The notes beneath the pieces were generated by a model, which made no database searches, was not told the DNA's origin, and saw nothing but the letters and a program-made list of their open reading frames with translations. A DNA stretch of 64,000 bases from positions 62,001-126,000 of the forward strand of contig JAEEVL010000001.1 of the NCBI GenBank assembly GCA_016290875.1, written 5' to 3'. A program made the translations under genes and the position numbers. Below are positions 17,442 through 26,754 of the stretch, piece after piece. The DNA is from Ruminococcus sp. (GTDB taxonomy: Bacteria; Bacillota; Clostridia; Oscillospirales; Ruminococcaceae). How positions within the stretch are numbered: position 1 is the stretch's first letter; every line of letters begins with the position of its first letter.

Positions 17442-18782
17442 TTAATTATTCCTGACAGTGATCTTCAGGAGTCTGTGGGAGCTGCGGTCAGGTCTGACGC
17501 GGTCAGCAATCCCTATTTTTTCGGCATAGACAGTACCTTCTTCGTCTTCGATAAAGTGCAGACTGGTACGTTCCTCAGCCGGAATTTTCTCATTGATAAG
17601 TTTTTTTACAGAAGATGTGAAATCTCTTCCTTTGAGCTTGATCTTGTCGCCAAAACGTCTGTTTCTGACGACAGCTCTTCCCTTTATTTTATCATAATCG
17701 AGGTATAAAGATGTTAACGAATTGTGAACAGCTTCATTTTTCTTCAAATCATCACATAAGATAAGTTCGCATACAAGCTTTCTGTCAGGAAAGATATAGT
17801 TCTCGCCGATGACGAGTTCAGCAGAAAGCTCAATATCAGGTGATTTATCCGGTATAGTATGCAAAGAAGCTGATTTTCCATCTGAAACGAAGTAAGTGTC
17901 ATTAGATATATTGAGTTTGCCGCAGTTAACAAGGATATTATCAGCAGCATCGAGTCTTTCAGATGAATATGGCAGTGAATTCCTTGTGAGCAGTCTTGCA
18001 ATGCACCTTTTGCGTATAACTTTACTGTATTCTGCAAGACCTGTGAGAGTATTTCCTTTAAGGCAGGCAGATTCAGCCGCATTAGTCTGCGCTTCGATAA
18101 GAGCATTTTCTTCCCGCAGAGCAGCAGCTGAACGGACTGTTGTAGCAGTTACCGAAGGGTTTAATTCTTTCAGCAAGGGCACTATTTTATGTCTGATTTT
18201 GTTGCGAGTGTAGTCATCAGAAAGATTCGTACTGTCTGTAACGAAATCCTGTCCGAGTCCGGCAAGAAAAGCTTCTATCTCTGCTCTTGAAACACACAGC
18301 AGGGGACGGATGATATTTCCGCGGACCGGCGGTATGCCGCATAACCCTTTCAGAGCGGAACCTCTTGCGAGGTTGAGTATCATCGTTTCGAGGTTATCAT
18401 CTGCATTGTGAGCGGTAGCCATAAGCTTACTGGCGGAGTTTTCTGCAAATATACTGTATCTCAGCTTTCTTGCAGCTTCCTCGTCGGAGAGTGAATGGTC
18501 AGCGGCATAGGCTTTTACGTTGCAGGAGAATGCTTTGAAAGGTATATCGTTGTCTTCACAGAGTTTACGGCAGAAAGCCTCATCACGGTCACTTTCATCG
18601 CCTCTGAGGCAATGATTGACGTGCAGAGCTTCAACTGTGATGCCGAGTTGTTCGCTGAGCTGCTTCATAGCCAGTAAAAGACAAACACTGTCAGCACCGC
18701 CGGAGAGTCCGCATACAACGGTGTCTCCCTTATGAAGCATGTTCTCTTTATGGATAAAATCAAGGATATTATCAGTTATCAT
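17442..18782 (-). CDS. tilS: tRNA(Ile)-lysidine synthase
   Basis: TilS converts the wobble C of the CAU-anticodon isoleucine tRNA to lysidine with ATP and lysine, which makes it essential. The N-type ATP-pyrophosphatase P-loop SGGADS is at residues 27-32, followed by the conserved HNADDNLETMILNLARGSALKGLCGI. A C-terminal TilS substrate-binding domain (about 370-446) is present, and the 446 aa length is normal. It sits between dnaB (1 nt gap) and ftsH (no gap), so translation is probably coupled. Confidence 0.96.
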   Translation of the reverse strand: MITDNILDFIHKENMLHKGDTVVCGLSGGADSVCLLLAMKQLSEQLGITVEALHVNHCLRGDESDRDEAFCRKLCEDNDIPFKAFSCNVKAYAADHSLSDEEAARKLRYSIFAENSASKLMATAHNADDNLETMILNLARGSALKGLCGIPPVRGNIIRPLLCVSRAEIEAFLAGLGQDFVTDSTNLSDDYTRNKIRHKIVPLLKELNPSVTATTVRSAAALREENALIEAQTNAAESACLKGNTLTGLAEYSKVIRKRCIARLLTRNSLPYSSERLDAADNILVNCGKLNISNDTYFVSDGKSASLHTIPDKSPDIELSAELVIGENYIFPDRKLVCELILCDDLKKNEAVHNSLTSLYLDYDKIKGRAVVRNRRFGDKIKLKGRDFTSSVKKLINEKIPAEERTSLHFIEDEEGTVYAEKIGIADRVRPDRSSHRLLKITVRNN

Positions 18783-18783
18783 A

Positions 18784-20145
18784 TTAGTTTTCAGGCGGAG
18801 TATTATACTCCGGATTTGAGAATCTTGTATATTGACCGTCCCATATGAGCTCTACTGTACCGGTTTCACCGTGACGGTTTTTAGCTACAATACACTCAGA
18901 AATGTTTTGTCGTTGGCTCTCTTTGTTGTAGTAAGCTTCGCGGTAGAGGAAGAGAACTATATCCGCATCCTGCTCGATAGAACCGGATTCACGGAGATCA
19001 GAGAGCATAGGTCTTTTATCTGTACGGCTTTCAACAGCACGTGAGAGCTGTGAAAGCAGGATTACCGGAACATTGAGTTCCTTCGCCATGACCTTGAGCT
19101 GACGGGTGATTTCAGAGATTACGACTACTCGGTTATCAGAGTGCGAAGTTGACTCCATAAGCTGAAGGTAGTCGATAATTACGAGACCGAGATTCTTGGT
19201 ACGGCGAAGTTTAGCCTTCATCTGCTGTACGGTCATACTTGCGGTATCGTCTATGAATAGGGGCAGTGTACTTAGGTAGCCGGCACTTGTAGCGAGCTTT
19301 ACCCAGTCCTCGCTTGAGATCCTTCCGTTTCTGAGACTGTGCGAGTCAACGAGAGCTTCAGTGGAGAGGATACGTGTAGCGAGCTGCTCCTTGGACATTT
19401 CGAGGTTGAAAGTTACAACTTCCTTTTCAGCGCGTCTTGCGACGTTTGTAGCGATGTTCATTGCGAATGAAGTTTTACCCATACCAGGACGGGCGGCAAT
19501 GATAATAAGGTCAGATTTGTTAAGACCGGATGTGATGCTGTCGAGAAGAGTGAACCCTGTTCTTGCACCGACATACTTGTCCTTATCGGGACCTGATATC
19601 TTGCCGAGTCTGTCGTAGGCTTCCGTAATAGCAGTTTTCAGCGGGATTAGACCCTGAACATCTCTGCCCTGACGGATGTCATATATTTTTTGTTCGGCAG
19701 CGTCAAGAAGAAGCTGTGAGTCCTGTTCGCCTGACTGAATATCATCGAGTATCATCTTTGCGGCGAGACCGAGACTTCTTATGAAGTATTTATCTGCAAC
19801 TATCTTACAGTAGCTTTCAATGTTGGAAGTTGAGGGGAGAGTATCGCCGATCTCAGCAAGATAACGTCTGCCCTCAGCGCTTGAATCAAAGATATGGAGT
19901 TTTTCGGCTTCGTTCAGTACTGTAATGATATCGACAGGCTGTCCGCTCGTGAACATTCTCAGGATTATGGAGTATATAGCCTTATGTTGTTCACTGTAGA
20001 AGTACTCCGGCTTTATCTTTTCTATAACAATCGGAAGCGAAGAGGGATCTGCGAGAACAGCTCCTATAACTGACTGCTCCGCCTCGATGCTGTGCGGCAG
20101 CTCTCGGGCGGAGGCAATGAAATTATTATCGTCCATTGCAGTCAC
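18784..20145 (-). CDS. dnaB: replicative DNA helicase DnaB
   Basis: The hexameric fork helicase. It has an N-terminal domain (about 15-120, starting LPHSIEAEQSVIGA) and a RecA-like ATPase domain with Walker A ARPGMGKT at 218-225, and the DYLQLM and LSQLSRAVE motifs. The 453-aa length is typical and no intein is present. Either the GTG at 20145, which follows GAAGG, or the ATG at 20136 may start the protein. It lies 4 nt after rplI, the common Firmicute rplI-dnaB order. Confidence 0.97.
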   Translation of the reverse strand: MTAMDDNNFIASARELPHSIEAEQSVIGAVLADPSSLPIVIEKIKPEYFYSEQHKAIYSIILRMFTSGQPVDIITVLNEAEKLHIFDSSAEGRRYLAEIGDTLPSTSNIESYCKIVADKYFIRSLGLAAKMILDDIQSGEQDSQLLLDAAEQKIYDIRQGRDVQGLIPLKTAITEAYDRLGKISGPDKDKYVGARTGFTLLDSITSGLNKSDLIIIAARPGMGKTSFAMNIATNVARRAEKEVVTFNLEMSKEQLATRILSTEALVDSHSLRNGRISSEDWVKLATSAGYLSTLPLFIDDTASMTVQQMKAKLRRTKNLGLVIIDYLQLMESTSHSDNRVVVISEITRQLKVMAKELNVPVILLSQLSRAVESRTDKRPMLSDLRESGSIEQDADIVLFLYREAYYNKESQRQNISECIVAKNRHGETGTVELIWDGQYTRFSNPEYNTPPEN

Positions 20146-20149
20146 CGGA

Positions 20150-20596
20150 TCAGCCTTCAGTTACCTCTACATCAATCTTCTCGGAGATACCGTTGTAGAG
20201 CTTGATAGTAGCTGTATATGAGCCGAAATTCTTTATATCCGTGCTCAGAACGATTTTTTTCTTGTCTATCTTTACACCAAACTGCTTCTCAATAGCTTCG
20301 GCAACATTTCCGGCTGTTACAGAACCGAAGAGTTTGCCGTTTGAACCAGCCTTTGCTGTGATGTTGACTTTCTGCTTCTTGAGCTTATCAGCAGTATCCT
20401 TAGCGTTCTGTATATCAACATCTACCTTGTGCTGAGCTGAAGCCTGCTGTCCCTGGAGCTTGTTGAGATTTTCGGGAGTTGCTTCAACAGCGAGCTCCTT
20501 GGGGAGAAGCATATTTCTTGCATATCCGTCAGCGACATTCTTTATCTCGCCTTTTTTTCCTGAACCTTTTACATCCTTTAAAAATATGACTTTCAT
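20150..20596 (-). CDS. rplI: 50S ribosomal protein L9
   Basis: The 148-aa protein begins with the L9 signature [19 protein letters not shown], followed by [13 protein letters not shown] and a long connecting helix, then the C-terminal domain. It is a component of the large subunit near the L1 stalk. It is located between gdpP and dnaB, a conserved Firmicute arrangement. Confidence 0.98.
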   Translation of the reverse strand: MKVIFLKDVKGSGKKGEIKNVADGYARNMLLPKELAVEATPENLNKLQGQQASAQHKVDVDIQNAKDTADKLKKQKVNITAKAGSNGKLFGSVTAGNVAEAIEKQFGVKIDKKKIVLSTDIKNFGSYTATIKLYNGISEKIDVEVTEG

Positions 20597-20622
20597 ATAA
20601 TTCTTCCTTTCAGTAGTTTGTA

Positions 20623-22602
20623 TTATGTATCATTTTCGATCTCGAGATGAGCGTCGATAACTCTTATTAGGGCTTCGGAAGCCTCGGCCATTGAGACTTT
20701 TTCAAGCTGGGCAGCTGCCATGGTCTGATGACCGCCGCCGCCAAGTTGTTCCATTATGACCTGAACGTTCATAGCACCGAGTGAACGGGCTGAAATGTTG
20801 ACTGTCGAACCTGTCTTATACAGAACGAATGAAGCATCAACGTCCTTTATGCTAAGAAGTTCATCGGCTGCCTGCGGAGCGGTGATCCTTATGTCTTCGG
20901 AATCAAAATCTGCCGCAGCGATAGCACACTTCTGATGTATTTTAGCTGATGAAACGATCTTAGCTCTGTTTTTGTAAGCATCAATGGAGTTTGAAAACAG
21001 GAGCTTTACAGCTACTGTATCAGCACCGAGCTTCTTGAGGTAAGCCGCAGCTTCAAATGTACGGACGCCTGTCCTCATTACGAAGTTCTTGGTATCGAGC
21101 ATTATACCTGAGAGAAGCGCTTCAGCATAGCAGCTGTTGTAGCGTTCTTCTGTTGTGAAACGGAAATACTGAATGAGCTCAGTGACCATTTCGGAAGCAG
21201 ACGAAGCATAGGGCTCATGGTGGAATATAACCGCATTGTCTATGAAGTTGACTGTTTTGCGGTGATGGTCGATAACAACGACTGATTTTGCTCTTTCAAA
21301 CATCTGACGGCTTTCAAGGAAGTCTTTGTTGTGAGTGTCAACGATAATGAGAAGATCATTTTCATCGATGATCGACTCAGCCATCAGAGGAGGGAGAAAT
21401 AGATCAGGATCATCTATCTGAGATTTAACTGAATCTATCAGGTGAGCTGCGAGACACTTTGAACGGTCTGCAACGATGTAAGTCTCCTTGCCGAGAAGCT
21501 TGACAGCTCCTGCGAGACCGCAGGCAGAACCAATTGAATCAAGGTCTCCGAAGCGATGGCCCATAATGAATATCTTGCCGCAGGACATAATGAGATCCTG
21601 GAGAGCATTTGCGATGACTCTTGTCTTCGCGTGTGAACGCTTTTCAACTCCCTGTGATACGCCTCCGAAGAAACGGTAACCGTTATCTGTCTTTATTACA
21701 GCCTGGTCGCCCCCACGTCCGAGAGCCATATCAAGGCACTGACGTGCGACATTTTCGCTTTCTGCGAGTGAATCAGCTCCCTGGCCGACTCCGATAGAGA
21801 AAGTGAGAGGATATTTTCCGGAGATCTTGATATTTCTTGCAGCATCAAGTATCTTGAATTTTTCGCTGATTATTTTTTCAAGGTGTCTGTTTTCGAGAAC
21901 TGCATAGAAGGTATTTGAAGCGGTCTTTTTGATAAATCCGTTAGTATCGCTCATGAAGTCTTCTATTACTTTTTCGGTCTCAAGAGAAGTCTGAGCTTTT
22001 TCGGATTCCTTGGCGTTCTGCATAACATCATCATAGTTATCTATGGTGATGATGACTACATTCGGGTGAAGATCTTCTGACTTTTTCTTCAAAGCGAAGA
22101 ATTCGCTGTCATCGTGGAAGTAAAGCAGCAGGAAGGCCATATCCTTTTTGTCGAATCTTTCGGCAGTAACGTTGTATATACAGCCGTTTATCGAGCAGTG
22201 AGCTTTGCCGTTCTTGAACAGGGAATCCATATCCATATTGACGAATCCCTCGAAATCAAGACCGTAGACATCCTGACCGAGACCTATCTTTTCAGCAAAT
22301 ATCTGATTGTACCACACGAAAGTCCTGTGCTCGTCGATTACAGCAACAGGTGCCGGGAGAGAATTCATAAACTCAGCGGCAGAGCTTTCGAGGTGAGAAT
22401 TCATTTTTGATATGTGACGTATTGAATTCCGTGAATAAACAATGAATATAACAAGGCTTATGCATATCAGCAGAAAGGCTGGTATTATGCATAAGAATGC
22501 AGAGCCGCTCCAGTCGGAGTTGAGCAGCAGCGCAGCTACGCCGACGTCGGCAAGCAACAGTAAATGCAGAATAAGCAATACTGTCGGGAATCTGTTCTTC
22601 AC
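20623..22602 (-). CDS. gdpP: cyclic-di-AMP phosphodiesterase GdpP
   Basis: GdpP hydrolyses c-di-AMP at the membrane. Order of domains: two membrane helices (about 8-28 and 36-57), a PAS-like domain (80-165), a degenerate GGDEF domain (about 180-305, with RGGDQ in place of GGDEF), and a DHH-DHHA1 phosphodiesterase. The DHH part has His349, Asp353, Asp355, Asp422-Thr-His424 and Asp445-His-His as likely manganese ligands. At 659 aa it matches the family. The GTG start follows AAAGGAG. It lies between rnj and rplI in one operon. Confidence 0.96.
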   Translation of the reverse strand: MKNRFPTVLLILHLLLLADVGVAALLLNSDWSGSAFLCIIPAFLLICISLVIFIVYSRNSIRHISKMNSHLESSAAEFMNSLPAPVAVIDEHRTFVWYNQIFAEKIGLGQDVYGLDFEGFVNMDMDSLFKNGKAHCSINGCIYNVTAERFDKKDMAFLLLYFHDDSEFFALKKKSEDLHPNVVIITIDNYDDVMQNAKESEKAQTSLETEKVIEDFMSDTNGFIKKTASNTFYAVLENRHLEKIISEKFKILDAARNIKISGKYPLTFSIGVGQGADSLAESENVARQCLDMALGRGGDQAVIKTDNGYRFFGGVSQGVEKRSHAKTRVIANALQDLIMSCGKIFIMGHRFGDLDSIGSACGLAGAVKLLGKETYIVADRSKCLAAHLIDSVKSQIDDPDLFLPPLMAESIIDENDLLIIVDTHNKDFLESRQMFERAKSVVVIDHHRKTVNFIDNAVIFHHEPYASSASEMVTELIQYFRFTTEERYNSCYAEALLSGIMLDTKNFVMRTGVRTFEAAAYLKKLGADTVAVKLLFSNSIDAYKNRAKIVSSAKIHQKCAIAAADFDSEDIRITAPQAADELLSIKDVDASFVLYKTGSTVNISARSLGAMNVQVIMEQLGGGGHQTMAAAQLEKVSMAEASEALIRVIDAHLEIENDT

Positions 22603-22660
22603 TTCAAAGCTCCTTTCGTAATGGATTTGTACTTAGTACATAGGGATTGGGAAACTCTTA

Positions 22661-24478
22661 TCAGGTCTCCATGATTATAGGAAGTATCATAGGACTGCGC
22701 TTTGTCTTCTGATAGATGTAATCTGAGAGAGCGTCACGCATTTTGCCCTTGAGAGTGTTCCATTCACGGAGTTCAGCAGCTGAGCAAGCTGAGAGAGTAT
22801 CAGTAAGGAGAAGTCTTGCTTCTTCCATAAGTTCTTCTGATTCTCTGACGTAGACGAAACCTCTTGAAATTATGTCAGGTCCTGCAACTATCTCGTTGGA
22901 AGATCTTTCAATACCGATAACGATAATGATGAGACCGTCCTGAGCGAGATGCTTTCTGTCTCTGAGAACTATTGAACCTACATCGCCGACACCAAGACCG
23001 TCAACGAGTACGCGTCCTGAAGGCACCTGTGAAACAACATCCATGCGGTTACCGTCTGTTTCGATAACATTTCCTATCTCAGCGATGATTATATTCTCGT
23101 CCGGGATACCGAGCTGTGAAGCAAGACTTGCGTGCTTCTTGAGGTGCTTATACTCACCATGCACAGGTATGAAGAACTTCGGCTTGGTAAGGGTGAGCAT
23201 AAGTTTGAGCTCTTCCTGACAAGCGTGTCCGGAAACGTGAACTTCGTACATAGCTTCGTATACTACCTCAGCACCGGATTTCATAAGCTCGTTGACAACT
23301 CTTGTTACGAACTTTTCGTTGCCGGGAATAGGGGTAGCAGATATGATGATGAAGTCCATAGGTGTGATATTGACCTTTTTGTGGTCATTCATAGCCATTC
23401 TTGTGAGAGCGGACATAGGCTCTCCCTGACTTCCTGTTGTTATGAGTACGATCCTGTCGCTCTCATAGCGGTTCATCATTTCTATATCAATGAGTATACC
23501 GTCCGGAACATCGAGATAGCCGAGTTCGATAGCAGTATTGATAACATTTATCATACTTCTGCCGAATACAGCAACTTTTCTGTTATAGCGGACAGCACAG
23601 TTGATGATCTGCTGTACTCTGTGTATGTTGGAAGAGAATGTTGCGATGATGATTCTCTTGCCTTCGCCCTTCTTGAAAAGATTATCGAAGGAAGCACCAA
23701 CAGTTTTCTCAGAGTGTGTGTAGCCGGGACGCTCAGCGTTGGTGGAGTCAGCCATTAGTGCGAGGACTCCTCTGTTTCCGAGCTCTCCGAATCTTGCAAG
23801 GTCGATTATCTTGCCGTCAATAGGAGTATAGTCTACCTTGAAGTCGCCTGTGTGTACGATAACACCGGCAGGAGTATGGATAGCCATACCGACTGAATCG
23901 GGGATAGAGTGGTTGACCTTTATGAATTCAACAGCCATACAGCCGAGTTTTACAGTCTTCTTGGGTTCAACTACGGTGAGTGTTACTTTGCCGTAGAGTC
24001 CCTGTTCCTTGAGCTTACCTTCGATAAGACCTATTGTCAGTCTTGTCGCATATACAGGAACATTTACCTTTTTCAGAAGATAAGCGAGACCGCCGATGTG
24101 GTCCTCATGGCCGTGTGTTATAACTATGCCGCGAAGCTTATCTCTGTTGCGCTCAACATAAGTGAAATCTGGGATAACGATGTCAACGCCGGGCATATCA
24201 GCGTCAGGGAATGCGAGACCGCAGTCGAGTATGAACATATCATTCGAGCACTCAAAAACAGTCATATTCTTGCCAATCTCGTTAAGACCGCCGAGCGGTA
24301 TGATCTTTACGGGAGTACGTTTTATCTCCTTGGGCTGCCTTGTGCGTTTTGCAGGTGCAGGAGCGGCTTCCGCCTTTGAAGCCTTATCGGCAGCGGGTTT
24401 CTTTTTGTAGTATCTCTTTGCTGGTGCTGAAGAAGCGGACTTCTTTGTTGCTTTGGGTTTTTTCTCTTTTTCGTTCAC
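22661..24478 (-). CDS. rnj: ribonuclease J
   Basis: RNase J is the 5'-to-3' exonuclease and endonuclease for mRNA turnover and rRNA maturation. The beta-lactamase-like metal site HGHEDHIGG is at residues 122-130, with HTGDFK, a beta-CASP domain and the C-terminal domain following. A Lys/Ala/Pro-rich, probably disordered, basic N-terminal extension of about 50 residues comes before the conserved start (VKIIPLGGLNEIGKN) and is not typical of the Bacillus enzymes. The GTG start follows AGGAAA. It is the first gene of the operon through ftsH and has a leader of about 290 nt. Confidence 0.96.
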   Translation of the reverse strand: MNEKEKKPKATKKSASSAPAKRYYKKKPAADKASKAEAAPAPAKRTRQPKEIKRTPVKIIPLGGLNEIGKNMTVFECSNDMFILDCGLAFPDADMPGVDIVIPDFTYVERNRDKLRGIVITHGHEDHIGGLAYLLKKVNVPVYATRLTIGLIEGKLKEQGLYGKVTLTVVEPKKTVKLGCMAVEFIKVNHSIPDSVGMAIHTPAGVIVHTGDFKVDYTPIDGKIIDLARFGELGNRGVLALMADSTNAERPGYTHSEKTVGASFDNLFKKGEGKRIIIATFSSNIHRVQQIINCAVRYNRKVAVFGRSMINVINTAIELGYLDVPDGILIDIEMMNRYESDRIVLITTGSQGEPMSALTRMAMNDHKKVNITPMDFIIISATPIPGNEKFVTRVVNELMKSGAEVVYEAMYEVHVSGHACQEELKLMLTLTKPKFFIPVHGEYKHLKKHASLASQLGIPDENIIIAEIGNVIETDGNRMDVVSQVPSGRVLVDGLGVGDVGSIVLRDRKHLAQDGLIIIVIGIERSSNEIVAGPDIISRGFVYVRESEELMEEARLLLTDTLSACSAAELREWNTLKGKMRDALSDYIYQKTKRSPMILPIIMET

Positions 24479-24765
24479 TAAATTTCCTCACTTTCTGTGA
24501 ATAGAAGAGCGACAGATAGGATGTGGTCATAAATGCGCTCTTATGTCTGGGATTGCAGTAAGAATCAGAGTTATAAGCTTTTGCAGGAAAAATGCATAGT
24601 TTAATTTCACGGACACATTGTAGCTGCTGCAAAGCGTACGGGATATCACCGTATAAAATACGAGTCTCTGAATCAAATGGAAGGATAGTTCGTACCTTCG
24701 TATCTTAATGGCAAATTGCCAATAAAGCCTTATATCACGATACTGTTTATAAGCATAAATATACA
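24479..24765 (-). promoter_or_regulatory. long 5' leader of rnj
   Basis: Between the promoter at 24772-24800 and the rnj start are almost 290 nt without a convincing gene. Short inverted repeats are visible: GAGCG at 24507-24511 with CGCTC at 24536-24540, an ACGG/CCGT hairpin around 24638-24653, and a near-palindromic GGCAAATTGCC near 24710. I recognise no known riboswitch. Autoregulatory RNA structure is possible but unproven. Confidence 0.45.
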
Positions 24766-24771
24766 AATATA

Positions 24772-24800
24772 ATTATACTCCAAACCATTGGCTGTGTCAA
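24772..24800 (-). promoter_or_regulatory. consensus promoter of the rnj-gdpP-rplI-dnaB-tilS-ftsH operon
   Basis: On the minus strand, TTGACA (24795-24800), a 17-bp spacer and TATAAT (24772-24777), a full consensus match. The rest of the gap to 24954 is AT-rich and shows nothing I can name. Confidence 0.88.
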
Positions 24801-24954
24801 TAGAAAAGGGGACTGCTTCTGCAACATTATGCACAATAAATAAAATTCACTACTTATTATAAGATAAAAACTTTCAGTATTTCATCCAGCCTGCTTCTTT
24901 AAGGTGTTGTTTAGGCTCTGTTCTGAGATATTTAGTATTCTTGACGGTTCGCAA

Positions 24955-26205
24955 TCATTTATTCGGCCTTACTTTTCCGATGAGCAATATAAGCGCCATT
25001 AGATTCGGAAACGCCATAAGTCCGTTGAAAATATCAGAGAGAGTCCATACTGTCTCAGCGTGGAACAGCGCGCCGCTTGAAGAAACGATGGCGAAAACTA
25101 CACAGAATATACGGGCATATCTGCTTTTTGTAAGATATCTGAATGCTGTTTCACCGCAGTAATACCAGCCTATAACTGTGCAGAAGGCGAATATGCAAAG
25201 TTCTGCGGAGAAAAACGGCGATGTCATTTCGCCGAGCACGGAGCGTAGTGCGGTATGTACAGACATATCCGGAGCAGCGCAGAGTATTACAACAGCAGTC
25301 AGAGTACAGCAGAAAAATGTGTCAAAAAACACTTCAAACATACTCCACATTCCCTGAGAGGAAAGATCGCTACTTTCTGCGGCACTGTGCAGTATGGGCG
25401 AACTTCCGAGACCTGCTTCGTTTGAGAATATTCCACGCCGAAGACCGGTAGATATGACTCTTGAAAGTGCGTATCCGGAGATGCCGCCGGCAGCTTGTTT
25501 TGTTCCGAGAGCTGAACCGAATATCGCACCGAAAGCTCCTGATACTTCGCTTTTGTTCCTGATAATTACTGCAGAACAGACTATCACATAAGCTATTGCG
25601 GCGACAGGAAGCAGTATCTGTGCAGCAGAGCCAATACGCTTTGCACCGCCGGCAGTTACAAACAGAATAAGCACAAACACAACGCCAGATAATACCCAAG
25701 GAGATATACAAGTGCTGAGTGACTCGGAGAAAGCATTCACCTGTACCATTCCGCCCATCCCCAGTGCGGCGCCGGTACACATAAAAGCGAAAAAAGCAGC
25801 AAGTTTATTTGAGCCAAGACCTTTCGATATATATGCCATAGGACCTTTGGCATCATCATCGCTGTACAGGGCAGAGAGATTGTTTTCAGCGTAAACGAGC
25901 GCCATACCGAGAAAAGCTGATATCCACATCCAGAACACAGCTCCGGCGCCGGCGTATGCGAGAGCAGCAGATACACCGGTTATATTGCCTGTCCCCATAG
26001 CTGCTCCGAGTGACATACATACTGTTTTGCGCTGTGATATACCATTATTGTTTTTAGCGTTTCTGCTTTCCTTTATGAGAAACGGAAGCAGTCTGAACTG
26101 TATACCTTTAAGTTTTACGGTATAAACTGCACCTGTGAGGAGCAGCAGTCCGATAAGACCACCGCTCCAGATAAATGAATTGATTTTGTCGAGAAAAATT
26201 TCCAT
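24955..26205 (-). CDS. alanine/glycine:cation symporter (AGCS family)
   Basis: This 416-aa membrane protein carries the AGCS signatures GAAMGTGNITGVSAAL and the NEAGLGSSPILHSAA segment, plus the YYCGETAFRYL motif near the C-terminus. About ten membrane spans are visible. Family members take up alanine or glycine with sodium. The ATG at 26205 follows GGAGG at good spacing; a 7-residue longer reading is less likely. It is a single gene facing away from the PH-domain pair. Confidence 0.93.
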   Translation of the reverse strand: MEIFLDKINSFIWSGGLIGLLLLTGAVYTVKLKGIQFRLLPFLIKESRNAKNNNGISQRKTVCMSLGAAMGTGNITGVSAALAYAGAGAVFWMWISAFLGMALVYAENNLSALYSDDDAKGPMAYISKGLGSNKLAAFFAFMCTGAALGMGGMVQVNAFSESLSTCISPWVLSGVVFVLILFVTAGGAKRIGSAAQILLPVAAIAYVIVCSAVIIRNKSEVSGAFGAIFGSALGTKQAAGGISGYALSRVISTGLRRGIFSNEAGLGSSPILHSAAESSDLSSQGMWSMFEVFFDTFFCCTLTAVVILCAAPDMSVHTALRSVLGEMTSPFFSAELCIFAFCTVIGWYYCGETAFRYLTKSRYARIFCVVFAIVSSSGALFHAETVWTLSDIFNGLMAFPNLMALILLIGKVRPNK

Positions 26206-26232
26206 ATCAGCCTCCGAACTTTTCAAAAAAGG

Positions 26233-26261
26233 TGTACATTACAGGATATTTATGATATAAT
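26233..26261 (+). promoter_or_regulatory. possible promoter of the PH-domain pair
   Basis: TGTACA (26233-26238, 4 of 6 match), a 17-bp spacer ending TGA (extended -10) and TATAAT (26256-26261). Confidence 0.6.
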
Positions 26262-26316
26262 TAAAATATACATCAGTTTAAATGGCTGATAAAAAATGAC
26301 TGAAAGGAGGCAGATG

Positions 26317-26754
26317 ATGAAAACGTACAGACCTGACAGAAAAGGACTGGCAACATTAAGGCTATTGATACTTGCTTTTACGGTTCTGCTTATACTGGCA
26401 GTAAACTATTTCGTGCCGCTGCGAAAAGTCTCAATAATTGCGGATATTTCGCTGGCAGCAGTTTCTCTTGCAGTTATGTTCATTTATCTGCCTTTATATT
26501 TTGCGTCAGTCAGTTATCGAGTCACAGGTGAAGAGATAATTCGCAGCAGCGGTGTTTTCGTAAAGTTCCATCAGTCTATAAAGCTTCCTCTCGTTCAGCA
26601 TTCTATGGTTATAACAACGCCGTTTTCCCGTTTTACAGGAATGAATTTTCTCATGTTCTTTGCGCTTGGCGGACAGATAAATCTCATGTTTCTCAGCTAT
26701 GATGATATGATGGAGATACTCAGGCTCTTCAGTGAGCCGGGAGGCGATATATGA
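26317..26754 (+). CDS. YdbS-like PH-domain membrane protein
   Basis: The 145-aa protein has two membrane helices (about residues 16-33 and 40-62) followed by a bacterial PH (bPH_2, PF03703) domain. The domain's typical ITGEEIIRSSGVF-type strand appears here as VTGEEIIRSSGVF, followed by the segment through SIKLPLVQHSMV. GGAGG lies 6 nt from the ATG at 26317 and only 3 nt from that at 26314. It overlaps the next gene by 4 nt. In Bacillus the ydbS-ydbT pair affects resistance to some bacteriocins; the biochemical role is unknown. Confidence 0.82.
   Translation: MKTYRPDRKGLATLRLLILAFTVLLILAVNYFVPLRKVSIIADISLAAVSLAVMFIYLPLYFASVSYRVTGEEIIRSSGVFVKFHQSIKLPLVQHSMVITTPFSRFTGMNFLMFFALGGQINLMFLSYDDMMEILRLFSEPGGDI

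Noticed and set aside
23132..24379. Open frames on the plus strand opposite rnj
   Set aside because: They mirror the coding pattern of RNase J and have no promoter or ribosome site.
24527..24766. Possible leader peptide in the rnj leader
   Set aside because: No Shine-Dalgarno site, atypical composition, and its end overlaps structured repeats.
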